Below, one piece after another: positions 17,912-26,123 of a stretch of DNA of 64,000 bases. Position 1 is the first letter of the stretch, and every line of letters starts with the position of its first letter. Position numbers and translations under genes: made by a program. Source of the stretch: Insolitispirillum peregrinum. Lineage in GTDB: Bacteria > Pseudomonadota > Alphaproteobacteria > Rhodospirillales > Rhodospirillaceae. The stretch lies in NCBI RefSeq assembly GCF_042665255.1, contig NZ_JBHTCD010000023.1, one strand, 5' to 3'. The notes below the pieces were generated by a model. The model saw nothing but the letters and a program-made list of their open reading frames with translations, had not been told where the DNA came from and searched no databases.

Positions 17912-17950
17912 AAACAGCACGACAGCAACCGCCGTCGTGCTGTTTTGTTT
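17912..17950 (+). terminator. Strong hairpin with T-tract just before the M50 gene
   Basis: Arms AACAGCACGAC and GTCGTGCTGTT flank a 10-base loop, with TTTTGTTT after the stem. It ends about 24 bases before ATG 17974, leaving almost no room for a promoter between it and the gene. It terminates nagZ transcripts or acts as an attenuator in the M50 leader. Confidence 0.75.
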
Positions 17951-17973
17951 GTCGCAAGGATGAGAAAGACCGG

Positions 17974-18651
17974 ATGGTAGACACTTTTTTGCTGGTATCG
18001 ACCTGGATCATACCCGTTTTGTTTGCCATCACGCTGCATGAAGCAGCCCACGGATATGCGGCAAACGCCTTTGGCGACCCAACGGCCAAAATGGCCGGGC
18101 GACTGTCGTTGAACCCGATCCGCCATATTGATCCGTTCGGAACCGTGATCCTGCCCGGTTTGCTGTTGCTGGCCGGGCCGTTCCTGATTGGCTGGGCCAA
18201 GCCGGTGCCGGTTGATCCGCGCAATTTGCGCAATCCACACCGGAACATGATCTGGGTTGCCCTTGCCGGACCTGCGACCAATGTGGCTCTGGCCGTCTTT
18301 ACCATTTTGACCTTGCATCTGGTTGTCACCATGCCGGATACCTTTTCGCGGGCGTGGCTGATCAAGACGGCCAGCAACATGATCAACTTTAACGTCATGC
18401 TGGCGGTGTTCAACATGCTGCCTGTGCCGCCACTGGATGGGGGCCGGGTGCTGGTCGGGATTTTGCCGGTCCCGCTGGCCCGCAGGGTGGCAGCGCTGGA
18501 ACACAAGGGGATGCTGATTCTGGTGGCCGTTCTGGTCCTGATCCCGCTGGTTGGGCATCAACTGGATCAGGACTGGTCGATCATGGGGGATGTGATTGGC
18601 GTGCCGACACAGTGGCTGACAAGGATGCTGCTGATTCTGTTCGGGCCATAA
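17974..18651 (+). CDS. Site-2 protease family (M50) membrane metalloprotease
   Basis: A 225-residue polytopic zinc metalloprotease of the short M50 subgroup. HEAAH (residues 22-26) supplies the zinc ligands and catalytic Glu in the first conserved helix. The second motif is NMLPVPPLDGGR with the third ligand Asp. There is no PDZ domain, unlike RseP. It precedes scpA, which starts 14 bases later, so it may be co-transcribed with scpAB. Its substrate is unknown. Confidence 0.85.
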   Translation: MVDTFLLVSTWIIPVLFAITLHEAAHGYAANAFGDPTAKMAGRLSLNPIRHIDPFGTVILPGLLLLAGPFLIGWAKPVPVDPRNLRNPHRNMIWVALAGPATNVALAVFTILTLHLVVTMPDTFSRAWLIKTASNMINFNVMLAVFNMLPVPPLDGGRVLVGILPVPLARRVAALEHKGMLILVAVLVLIPLVGHQLDQDWSIMGDVIGVPTQWLTRMLLILFGP

Positions 18652-18665
18652 GCGGAGAGGCGAGG

Positions 18666-19457
18666 GTGAGCGCAGTTGATGCCGAAGACGATGCCGGGCG
18701 CGATCCGCTGCGTTCCCTCGTTCTCAATCTGGATGGCTATGAGGGCCCGATTGATGTCCTGCTGCAATTGGCGCGGGATCAAAAGGTCAATCTGATCCAG
18801 ATTTCCATTCTGGCCCTGGCTGAGCAATATTTGGCCTTCATGACCATTGCCCGCGAAGAAAACCTTGAGTTGGCGGCAGATTACCTGGTCATGGCAGCAT
18901 GGCTGGCCTATCTGAAATCCCGCCTGCTGCTCCCCCCCGAGCCAGGGGACGCCGAGCCCAGCGGCGAAGAAATGGCGGCGGCATTGCAATTCCAGCTGCA
19001 GCGGCTGGAAGCCATGCAGAAGGCCGGTCATGCCCTGATGGAGCGCCCCTTGCTCGGGCGCGATGTTTTCGCGCGGGGCATGCCGGAAGGCGCAACCATC
19101 ATCTCTCATTCGATTTGGGACGTGACCCTGTATGATCTGCTGAAGGCCTATGCCGACCACAAGCGGCGCGAAGGGGCCAGTTCGCTGGAAATCGAGCCGT
19201 TGACCCTCTATTCGGTCGATCAGGCGCTGCACCGCTTGCGGCAGGTTCTGGGGTCCATGCCGGACTGGACGCTGCTGCAACGCTATCTGCCAACGAATCT
19301 GGCCGACCCGCTGATGCACCGCTCGGCGGTTTGCGCGCACTTCATCGCCTCGCTGGAACTGGTGAAGCAGGGAGTGCTGGAATTACGGCAGGAAGGCGGA
19401 CATTTTTCCCCGATCCAGATTCGTGCCCGAACCGATGCCACAGTTGACGAAATCTAA
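18666..19457 (+). CDS. scpA: Segregation and condensation protein A
   Basis: Kleisin subunit of the SMC-ScpAB condensin that organises and segregates the chromosome. The 263-residue protein has the family opening LDGYEGPIDVLLQLARDQKVNLIQISI and the conserved YLVMAAWLAYLKSRLLLP. GTG 18666 is taken as start because GGAGAGG lies about six bases upstream; the frame also extends upstream into the M50 gene. scpB follows at 16 bases. Confidence 0.9.
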   Translation: MSAVDAEDDAGRDPLRSLVLNLDGYEGPIDVLLQLARDQKVNLIQISILALAEQYLAFMTIAREENLELAADYLVMAAWLAYLKSRLLLPPEPGDAEPSGEEMAAALQFQLQRLEAMQKAGHALMERPLLGRDVFARGMPEGATIISHSIWDVTLYDLLKAYADHKRREGASSLEIEPLTLYSVDQALHRLRQVLGSMPDWTLLQRYLPTNLADPLMHRSAVCAHFIASLELVKQGVLELRQEGGHFSPIQIRARTDATVDEI

Positions 19458-19473
19458 TCTTGCAGGAGCCCTT

Positions 19474-20172
19474 GTGACAGACTCCCCGTCCCCAAGGCGT
19501 AGAAAAACTCAGCCGAAAGCCGAAGACTTTGATCACGGCCGCTTTCACGCCATCCGTCAGCTGGAAGCCATCCTGTTCGCCTCGGCCCAGCCGTTGAGCG
19601 AGCGGTTGCTGGCCCAGCGGCTTTCCGTTGGATACGATATCCGGTCCTTGTTAGAGGAACTGGCCGATCATTATCGCGGCCGCGGGGTCGAACTGCGGCA
19701 GGCTGACGGTCAATGGTGTTTCCGAACCGCTGCCGATCTGGCCGAAATCCTGACCATCGAACAAACGGAAAGCCGCCGCCTGTCGCGGGCTGCGCTGGAA
19801 ACGCTGGCGATCATTGCCTACCATCAGCCGGTCACCCGGGCCGAGATCGAAGACATTCGCGGGGTCGCCCTCTCCAAAGGGACGCTCGATATCCTGCTCG
19901 AAGCTGGATGGATCCGCCCCCGGGGTCGCCGCAATACGCCAGGCCGCCCGCTGACATGGGGGACGTCAAACGGTTTCCTTGATCATTTCGGGCTGGACAG
20001 CCTGCGCGATCTGCCGGGGCTGGAAGACCTGAAGGCCGCCGGCTTGCTGGACAATCGCCCGGCGATTGCCGCCTATGGGGCGCGGGCGCATGATACGGAA
20101 AGTTTACTTGATACGGACGATGATTTCGCTGACAACGAAAGCCCGCAACTGGACATCCTCGAACAAAAATAG
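19474..20172 (+). CDS. scpB: Segregation and condensation protein B
   Basis: Winged-helix partner of ScpA and SMC. Recognised from AILFASAQPLSERLLAQRL, ALETLAIIAYHQPVTRAEIE and IRGVALSKGTLDILLEAGWI. The start is GTG 19474 with AGGAG seven bases upstream. The 232-residue product has an acidic C-terminal tail of about 40 residues beyond the usual core. It completes scpAB and is followed by the Tat genes. Confidence 0.9.
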   Translation: MTDSPSPRRRKTQPKAEDFDHGRFHAIRQLEAILFASAQPLSERLLAQRLSVGYDIRSLLEELADHYRGRGVELRQADGQWCFRTAADLAEILTIEQTESRRLSRAALETLAIIAYHQPVTRAEIEDIRGVALSKGTLDILLEAGWIRPRGRRNTPGRPLTWGTSNGFLDHFGLDSLRDLPGLEDLKAAGLLDNRPAIAAYGARAHDTESLLDTDDDFADNESPQLDILEQK

Positions 20173-20310
20173 GGACTTCCGCACGGGAAGGGCAGCCTTG
20201 CGGGATGGGGGGCTTTCTGCGATGATCGGCCCCTGTTTTTATTCCTGCCCGGTCGATGCATTCTGCAGCGGTTCTGGCAGGCCTGCCTGTAACAGGGAGA
20301 CGTGAGCGGT

Positions 20311-20541
20311 ATGGGTTCCTTTAGTATTTGGCACTGGATCATCGTTCTGGTGATCATTCTGCTGCTGTTCGGCAAGAACAAGATCCCCGGCCTGATGGGG
20401 GATATGGCAAAGGGCATCACTGCCTTCAAGAAGGGTTTGAAGGACGAAGAGGCATCTCCGTCACAGCCCGCAAAGCCGATCGACCAGAATACCGCGTCGT
20501 CGCCGGTGTCCGACAAGGATCGCAGCGCCGACAAGAATTAA
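20311..20541 (+). CDS. tatA: Sec-independent protein translocase TatA
   Basis: Pore-forming subunit for export of folded proteins with twin-arginine signals. The 76-residue product has the classic MGSFSIWHWIIVLVIILLLF membrane helix, an FGKNKIPGLMGDMAKG hinge and amphipathic helix, then an acidic tail. ATG 20311 is chosen over the GTG at 20302, which would put the ribosome site too close. First gene of tatABC. Confidence 0.92.
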   Translation: MGSFSIWHWIIVLVIILLLFGKNKIPGLMGDMAKGITAFKKGLKDEEASPSQPAKPIDQNTASSPVSDKDRSADKN

Positions 20542-20670
20542 GAGGGTCGGGCATTCCGCCGCATGTGCGGGCTGCTGCTTTGGCAGGGCCCTGTCTGCGG
20601 TGGCGTGCCCATCTCTTTGTCGGGGGCAGTGGTCCCCCATGTTTGTTTTTACCGGTTGGGCACCAGTATC

Positions 20671-21078
20671 ATGTTTGATCTTGGGTGGGACGAAATAGGA
20701 CTGATCGTCATCGTGGCGGTGGTCGTCCTCGGGCCAAAGGAACTGCCGAATGCCATGCGCACGGCAGGGCAGTGGATGCGGAAATTCCGCATGCTGGCCA
20801 GTGATTTCCAGCGCCATCTTGATACCATGGTACAAGAGGCCGAGCTGACAGAATTGCGTGACAAGGCCAAGCAGCTTGCCCAGACCGACCTGAAGTCCGA
20901 ACTGACCCGGGCGGTCGATGCCGACGGAACGATCGGGCAGAGCCTGCAAACGCCGGACCTGTCGTCGCCGACGTCAACGGCAGTGCCTGCTGCTCCCTCT
21001 GTAACGCCAGAGCCGGTGACTCCTGTCACGCCAGAGGCGGAAAAGGCCCCCGAAAGTGCCGCCGCCAAGCAGCCCTGA
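20671..21078 (+). CDS. tatB: Sec-independent protein translocase TatB
   Basis: Substrate-receptor subunit acting with TatC. The 135-residue protein begins MFDLGWDEIGLIVIVAVVVL, followed by GPKELPNAMRTAGQWMRKFR, which is the TatB signature with the conserved Glu and Gly-Pro hinge. A Pro/Ala-rich tail follows. The 129-base tatA-tatB gap has no obvious element. Confidence 0.9.
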   Translation: MFDLGWDEIGLIVIVAVVVLGPKELPNAMRTAGQWMRKFRMLASDFQRHLDTMVQEAELTELRDKAKQLAQTDLKSELTRAVDADGTIGQSLQTPDLSSPTSTAVPAAPSVTPEPVTPVTPEAEKAPESAAAKQP

Positions 21079-21110
21079 GCTTTCCCCCTGACGTGAAGTG
21101 ATGTTTCAGC

Positions 21111-22070
21111 ATGGCTAGTGCGAACAGCGAAAACCCAGACGAAAACAAGATGCCCCTGATGGAGCATCTGATCGAACTCCGGCGGCGTCTGGTGCTGTCG
21201 GCTGTTGCCTTCGTGATTGCCTTCTTTGGCTGTTATTACGTTGCCGAAGACATTTATGCCTTTCTGGTCCGCCCGCTGGCCACCATCATGGCTGAGGTCG
21301 GCGGATCGCAGCGCATGATTTATACTGCCTTGACCGAGGCCTTTTTCACCTATGTCAAGCTGGCCTCGTTCGGGGCGGCGGTGATCTCCTTTCCAGTGAT
21401 TGCCAGTCAGGTGTGGATGTTTATCGCACCCGGCCTCTATCGCCATGAAAAGAAAGCCTTCTTTCCGTTCCTGATCGTCTCGCCGATCCTGTTCGCCGCT
21501 GGGGCGGCACTGGTCTATTTCTTTGTCATTCCAATGGCCTGGCACTTTTTACTCGGGTTCCAGACCACCCGGGCGGAAACCGTGCTGTCGATCGAGCTCG
21601 AAGCCAAGGTCGGGGAATATCTTGATCTGGTGATGAAGCTGATTCTGGCCTTTGGCATCAGCTTTCAGTTGCCGGTGGTTCTGACCCTGCTGGGCCGCGT
21701 CGGTCTGGTGACCTCTGCCGGGCTGGCGGCCAAACGGCGCTATGCCATTGTCGGTGTGTTCATCTTTGCGGCGGTGATCACGCCCCCGGACGTCATCAGC
21801 CAGGTTGGCCTCGCCGTGCCGATGCTGCTGCTGTATGAAATGTCGATCATTTCCGTCCGCATGGTGGAAAAAAGTGCCGCAGCACGCCAGCGTGAAGCAG
21901 AGGAAGAGGAGGCAGAACAGAACGCTGCCGCCGCCACTGTTGCCCCTGCCTTGACGGAACCGGCTATCAGCGAGCCGACCACTACCGAAGCTCCGAAAAC
22001 CCTTTCTCAACGCCATGACTTTACCGATTCCGGCGCAAGCGGGGTTGAGGAAACCGATTTTAACACGTAA
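21111..22070 (+). CDS. tatC: Sec-independent protein translocase TatC
   Basis: Polytopic receptor for twin-arginine signal peptides. The 319-residue product has the N-terminal signature MPLMEHLIELRRRLVLS, six predicted membrane helices, and the conserved Glu in the periplasmic TEAFFTYVKLA loop. The C-terminus carries a Glu/Ala-rich hydrophilic tail of about 70 residues, longer than in E. coli TatC. It completes tatABC. Confidence 0.93.
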   Translation: MASANSENPDENKMPLMEHLIELRRRLVLSAVAFVIAFFGCYYVAEDIYAFLVRPLATIMAEVGGSQRMIYTALTEAFFTYVKLASFGAAVISFPVIASQVWMFIAPGLYRHEKKAFFPFLIVSPILFAAGAALVYFFVIPMAWHFLLGFQTTRAETVLSIELEAKVGEYLDLVMKLILAFGISFQLPVVLTLLGRVGLVTSAGLAAKRRYAIVGVFIFAAVITPPDVISQVGLAVPMLLLYEMSIISVRMVEKSAAARQREAEEEEAEQNAAAATVAPALTEPAISEPTTTEAPKTLSQRHDFTDSGASGVEETDFNT

Positions 22071-22149
22071 ACCATAGGACAGGCCCCGGCGGAGACGGTT
22101 GTCTTTCACCGGGGCCATCGCCGACCGCCTTTTATCCAATGGGGATACC

Positions 22150-23430
22150 ATGCACGACCTGAAATGGATTCGCGAGAATCCGGCTGCTTTTGACGCTGGA
22201 CTGGCACGCCGGGGGCTGGCCCCGATGGCAGAAACGATTCTGCGCCAGGACGAAAGCTTTCGCGCCACGGTGACCGAACTGCAATCGTTGCAGGCCCGTC
22301 GCAACGAAGCCTCAAAAGCCATTGGTGGTGCAAAGAAATCCGGCGATGACGCGCAAGCTCAGGCGCTGATGGACGAAGTGGCGACCATCAAGGAAAAAAT
22401 GGCGCAGCTGGAAGAAGTCCAACGGCAGGGCGAACAGGATATCGCCGCCATCCTGATGGCCATCCCGAACCTGCCTGGTGCCGATGTTCCCGCTGGGGCC
22501 AGCGAAGACGACAATCAGGAAATCCGCCGCTGGGGCGAGCTGCCTGCCTTCGACTTCGAGCCAAAGGAACATGACATTCTGGGGGCCCGCCTCGGGATGG
22601 ACTTTGAAACGGCGGCCAAGCTGTCCGGCGCCCGTTTCTGTGTCCTGCGGGGCCAGATGGCCCGGCTGGAACGCGCTCTGGCCCAGTTCATGCTGAACAT
22701 GCATACCGAACAGCACGGCTACACCGAGATGAACACCCCGGTGATCGTCCGCGATGAGCCGCTGTATGGCACCGGCCAGTTGCCGAAGTTCAAGGAAGAC
22801 CTGTTTGGCACCACCGAAGGCCGCTGGCTGATCCCGACTGCCGAAGTGACCCTGACCAATACCGTCAGCGACCAGATTCTGGACGCCGCCACCCTGCCGA
22901 TCCGCATGACCGCCTTTACGCTGTGCTTCCGGTCCGAAGCCGGGTCGGCTGGCAAGGACACCCGTGGCATGATCCGCCAGCACCAGTTTGAAAAGGTTGA
23001 ACTGGTCTCGGTCACCACGCCGGAACAGTCCGAAGAAGAACACCAGCGGATGACCGCCTGCGCCGAAGAAGTCCTGCAAAAGCTGGGGCTACCTTATCGG
23101 GTGCTGGCGCTGTGTACCGGCGACATGGGCTTTTCCGCCCAGAAGACCTACGATCTGGAAGTCTGGCTGCCGGGGCAGGGCAAGTATCGCGAAATTTCAT
23201 CCTGCTCGAACACTGGCGACTTTCAGGCTCGGCGCATGAAGGCCCGCTATCGCCCCGAAGGCGAGAAGCAGACCCGCTTTGTCCATACCCTGAATGGCTC
23301 GGCGCTTGCCGTTGGCCGGACGCTGGTTGCAGTGCTGGAAAATTACCAGCAGGCTGACGGCTCGGTGGTGATCCCCGACGTGCTGCGTCCGTACATGGGT
23401 GGTCTGGAGGTTCTGACTCCCAATGTTTGA
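22150..23430 (+). CDS. serS: Serine--tRNA ligase
   Basis: Class II synthetase charging tRNA-Ser and, where needed, tRNA-Sec. The 426 residues comprise the N-terminal coiled-coil arm (about 1-110) and the catalytic core with motif 2 LCFRSEAGSAGKDTRGMIRQHQFEKVE and motif 3 GSALAVGRTLVAVLENYQ. ATG 22150 (MHDLKWIRENPAAFD) is the conventional start. The end overlaps surE by eight bases. A tRNA-Ser gene is in this window at 39280. Confidence 0.95.
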   Translation: MHDLKWIRENPAAFDAGLARRGLAPMAETILRQDESFRATVTELQSLQARRNEASKAIGGAKKSGDDAQAQALMDEVATIKEKMAQLEEVQRQGEQDIAAILMAIPNLPGADVPAGASEDDNQEIRRWGELPAFDFEPKEHDILGARLGMDFETAAKLSGARFCVLRGQMARLERALAQFMLNMHTEQHGYTEMNTPVIVRDEPLYGTGQLPKFKEDLFGTTEGRWLIPTAEVTLTNTVSDQILDAATLPIRMTAFTLCFRSEAGSAGKDTRGMIRQHQFEKVELVSVTTPEQSEEEHQRMTACAEEVLQKLGLPYRVLALCTGDMGFSAQKTYDLEVWLPGQGKYREISSCSNTGDFQARRMKARYRPEGEKQTRFVHTLNGSALAVGRTLVAVLENYQQADGSVVIPDVLRPYMGGLEVLTPNV

Positions 23431-24217
23431 TTCCGTGCCAGACCTGTCGCGCGCCCGCATCCTGATCTCCAACGACGATGGTCTGCACGGACCGGGCTTG
23501 CAGGTGCTGATCAGGATTGCCCGACAGCTGTCCAATGATGTGTGGGTGGTGGTACCGGAAACGGAACAGAGCGGGGCAGGGCACAGCCTGACCCTGCACC
23601 ATCCGTTGCGCATTCGGGATGTTGACCCCGATCAGCATCTCTATGCGGTCGATGGCACGCCAACAGACAGCGTTCTACTGGCCATCAATGCGATCATGAA
23701 GGACCGCAAGCCGGATCTGGTTCTGTCCGGCGTCAATCGCGGTGCCAATCTGGCCGATGACGTAACCTATTCCGGCACGGTGGCCGCCGCAATGGAAGGA
23801 ACCCTGCTGGGCGTGCCGTCCATTGCAATGAGCCAGGTGTTCACCAACGGCGATCCCGTTCGCTGGGAAACGGCGGAGCACTTTGCGCCGGACATCATCC
23901 GCAAACTGGTAGCCCATGGCTGGGGCCGCAACGTGCTGATGAACATCAATTTCCCGGATCTGGCCCCCGAAGACGTGACCGGCATCCGGGTGACCAACCA
24001 GGGGCGGCGCAAAATCGGGGACGGGCTGATCGAACGCCACGACCCGCGAGGCCGGCCCTATATCTGGATCGGCCCCCAGCGCAGTGAGCATACCGGTCGG
24101 CCGGGGTCTGATCTGGAGGCAATCGAGCAGGGAGCCATTTCCGTGACCCCGCTGTGCATCGATCTGACCGAACAGGAAACCCTGGCGACGTTACAGCAGA
24201 AAGTCTTTGCATCGTGA
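23423..24217 (+). CDS. surE: 5'-nucleotidase SurE
   Basis: Metal-dependent nucleotidase hydrolysing nucleoside 5'- and 3'-monophosphates. The 264-residue protein has the metal-binding ILISNDDGLHGPGL near residue 14, VVVPETEQSGAGHSLTL, and LVLSGVNRGANLADDVTYSGTV. Overlaps serS upstream and the pcm start downstream (GTGA), so serS-surE-pcm are probably translationally coupled. The surE-pcm order matches many Proteobacteria. Confidence 0.93.
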   Translation: MFDSVPDLSRARILISNDDGLHGPGLQVLIRIARQLSNDVWVVVPETEQSGAGHSLTLHHPLRIRDVDPDQHLYAVDGTPTDSVLLAINAIMKDRKPDLVLSGVNRGANLADDVTYSGTVAAAMEGTLLGVPSIAMSQVFTNGDPVRWETAEHFAPDIIRKLVAHGWGRNVLMNINFPDLAPEDVTGIRVTNQGRRKIGDGLIERHDPRGRPYIWIGPQRSEHTGRPGSDLEAIEQGAISVTPLCIDLTEQETLATLQQKVFAS

Positions 24218-24864
24218 GGGTGACAAGCGTGGGATGGGACAGTCTGTATCCGCAGTTGCTGGCTGCGGGCGTTTCTGACGCCCGTGTCCTTGAAGCAATG
24301 GCCTCCATCCCCCGCGAGTCCTTTCTCGCCCCTCATCAGTATGGCGAAGCCTATACTGATCGTGCGTTGCCAATCGCTTGCGGCCAGACCATCAGCCAGC
24401 CAATCGTCGTCGGCCTGATGACGCAGGCCCTGATGCTGACCGGACAGGAAAAAGTCCTCGAAGTCGGAACCGGATCAGGATATCAGGCAGCGATTCTGTC
24501 CCGTCTGTGCCGCCGCCTTTACAGTCTGGAACGCCACCGCGACCTTCACACCACGGCAACGGCCCGCTTCCAGGACTTGCGCCTGCGCAACATCACCACC
24601 CTGCTGGGGGATGGCTGGCGAGGCTGGCCAGAACAAGGGCCGTTCGACCGCATTATCGTGACGGCCGCTGCCGATGAAATCCCGCAAACCCTGACCGAAC
24701 AGTTGACGGTCGGGGGCATTATGGTCATTCCGGTTGGCGAACAATATCAGGACCAGCAAATGCTGCGTATCTATCGCAGCGAGCAAGGATTCCACGTCGA
24801 AGAGTTGTTCCCCGTCCGCTTTGTTCCCATGGTTCGCGGCCTGGCAACCGGCGGTCGATATTAA
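24214..24864 (+). CDS. pcm: Protein-L-isoaspartate O-methyltransferase
   Basis: Methylates isoaspartyl residues so that damaged proteins can be repaired, using S-adenosylmethionine. The 216-residue product has IPRESFLAP, the substrate motif ACGQTISQPIVVGLMTQ, and SAM motif I EVGTGSGYQAAILS. The start is GTG 24214, overlapping the surE stop; GTG 24229, with GAGGG upstream, is an alternative. Its place between surE and the LysM/LytM gene matches surE-pcm-nlpD in E. coli. Confidence 0.88.
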   Translation: MRVTSVGWDSLYPQLLAAGVSDARVLEAMASIPRESFLAPHQYGEAYTDRALPIACGQTISQPIVVGLMTQALMLTGQEKVLEVGTGSGYQAAILSRLCRRLYSLERHRDLHTTATARFQDLRLRNITTLLGDGWRGWPEQGPFDRIIVTAAADEIPQTLTEQLTVGGIMVIPVGEQYQDQQMLRIYRSEQGFHVEELFPVRFVPMVRGLATGGRY

Positions 24865-24926
24865 AAGCACGCAGGGAACGACACTTTTCGTTGCCGAAAG
24901 GATGGCCCCGAGGCTATACCAGAAGG

Positions 24927-25931
24927 ATGAAACAACAGACCTCTGACAGCCTCGTCCAGCGAGCCATCGCTCAGCGCTCTTGTGGCAACACAGCGCTTTT
25001 TCTGGCCGTTGCGGCAGTCCTGCTGGTCAGTGGATGTGCTCAGAACAACACCACGCCGCCCTGGCTGCGGAAGTCCCAACCCACCAGTGAGGCTCCTGTA
25101 ACCAGTGGTCGGGACGTTACTTCGCTGCCCGCAACGATTACCGTCCAGCGGGGCGAGACGGTTTATGCCCTGTCACGGCGCTATGGGGTATCGGTTAAAG
25201 AAATCATCGCTGCCAATGGCATGGAACCGCCCTATATGCTGCAGGCTGGCGGTCGGGTCACCATTCCCAAACCCGGACAGTCTCCTCCGCCGCGCTCTAC
25301 GGCACCTGCGCCGGTATCGGTGGCCGCAGCGCCGCCGCCAGAGCCGGTAAAGAGCGAGCCAGCAAAAGAACAACCGCCCGCACCCACACCATCACCGCCG
25401 CCAGAAACACAGGCTGCACCACCGCCTGCGCCAGCAGCAGAGCCCGCATCCCCGACGACACCTCCGCCAGCACAGACGGCCTCAGCCCAGACCTCGCCTG
25501 CCTCACGGGTCACCAAGCTGCCATCCCCTCCGGGACGGGCCGGAAAGCTGTTCGGCTGGCCCGTACAGGGCAAAGTGATCAGCGGATACGGGCCTTCGGA
25601 TAACGGGACACGCAATGACGGGATCAATATCGCCGTCCTGCGAGGAGCCTCTGTACGGGCGGCGGAAAACGGTGTTGTTGTTTATGCGGGCAGTGAGCTG
25701 AAAGGCTTCGGGAATCTTCTGCTGATCAAGCATGATGGCGGCTGGATGACCGCCTATGCCCATAATGACAGCCTGGAGGTGGAAAAAGGGCAGGTTGTCA
25801 AAAAAGGGCAGGTGATTGCCAAGGCCGGACAAACCGGCAACGTGAGCACGCCACAGCTGCACTTTGAAGTCCGCAAAGGCTCGGGTCCGGTTAATCCGCT
25901 TGATTATATGGAAAAGTCAGGCTCAAAGTAG
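24927..25931 (+). CDS. NlpD-like lipoprotein with LysM and degenerate LytM domains
   Basis: An outer-membrane-type lipoprotein of 334 residues. The lipobox is LLVSGC, with Cys37. A LysM repeat (ITVQRGETVYALSRRYGVSV...MLQAGGRVTIP) is followed by a 100-residue Pro/Ala-rich linker and a C-terminal LytM/M23 domain. The zinc motif HxxxD is replaced by NDGINIA, and the second motif HxH reads AHN, so the domain should not be a peptidase. Degenerate LytM proteins such as NlpD and EnvC activate amidases at the septum. Start choice: ATG 24927; a TTG at 24891 is possible. Confidence 0.82.
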   Translation: MKQQTSDSLVQRAIAQRSCGNTALFLAVAAVLLVSGCAQNNTTPPWLRKSQPTSEAPVTSGRDVTSLPATITVQRGETVYALSRRYGVSVKEIIAANGMEPPYMLQAGGRVTIPKPGQSPPPRSTAPAPVSVAAAPPPEPVKSEPAKEQPPAPTPSPPPETQAAPPPAPAAEPASPTTPPPAQTASAQTSPASRVTKLPSPPGRAGKLFGWPVQGKVISGYGPSDNGTRNDGINIAVLRGASVRAAENGVVVYAGSELKGFGNLLLIKHDGGWMTAYAHNDSLEVEKGQVVKKGQVIAKAGQTGNVSTPQLHFEVRKGSGPVNPLDYMEKSGSK

Positions 25932-25956
25932 GGGATCATCCCTGCTCGACAACGAT

Positions 25957-25995
25957 AAAAAAAGACCGCCCGCTGAAGTGCAGGCGGTCTTTTTT
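25957..25995 (+). terminator. Terminator after the dgt-to-nlpD-like run
   Basis: Arms AAAAAAAGACCGCC and GGCGGTCTTTTTT flank a 12-base loop. It closes the long co-oriented gene run and, with A- and T-runs on both sides, can work in both directions. Confidence 0.88.
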
Positions 25996-26013
25996 CGAGC
26001 GTCTTGCGGGCTA

Positions 26014-26114
26014 GAGCAGCGTGCGTTAAGTCGGACGCGGGCACGCTGCTCTAAGCTTTTGTTCTGTCGCATTGTTTATGCGAAAACCGGTTCCCACTTT
26101 TCGCACAATGCTCT
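26014..26114 (-). repeat. E2 palindromic repeat, uninterrupted copy
   Basis: The most complete E2. Hairpin 1 has arms AGAGCAGCGTGC and GCACGCTGCTCT. A linker CTTTTGTTCTGTCGC follows, then hairpin 2 built on GCGAAAACCGGTTCCCAC inside ATTGT...ACAATGC. The outer end GAGCATTGTGCG lies ten bases beyond the trmFO stop. This copy is the reference for an empty E1 target site. Confidence 0.8.
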
Positions 26115-26123
26115 ATCGTTCTG

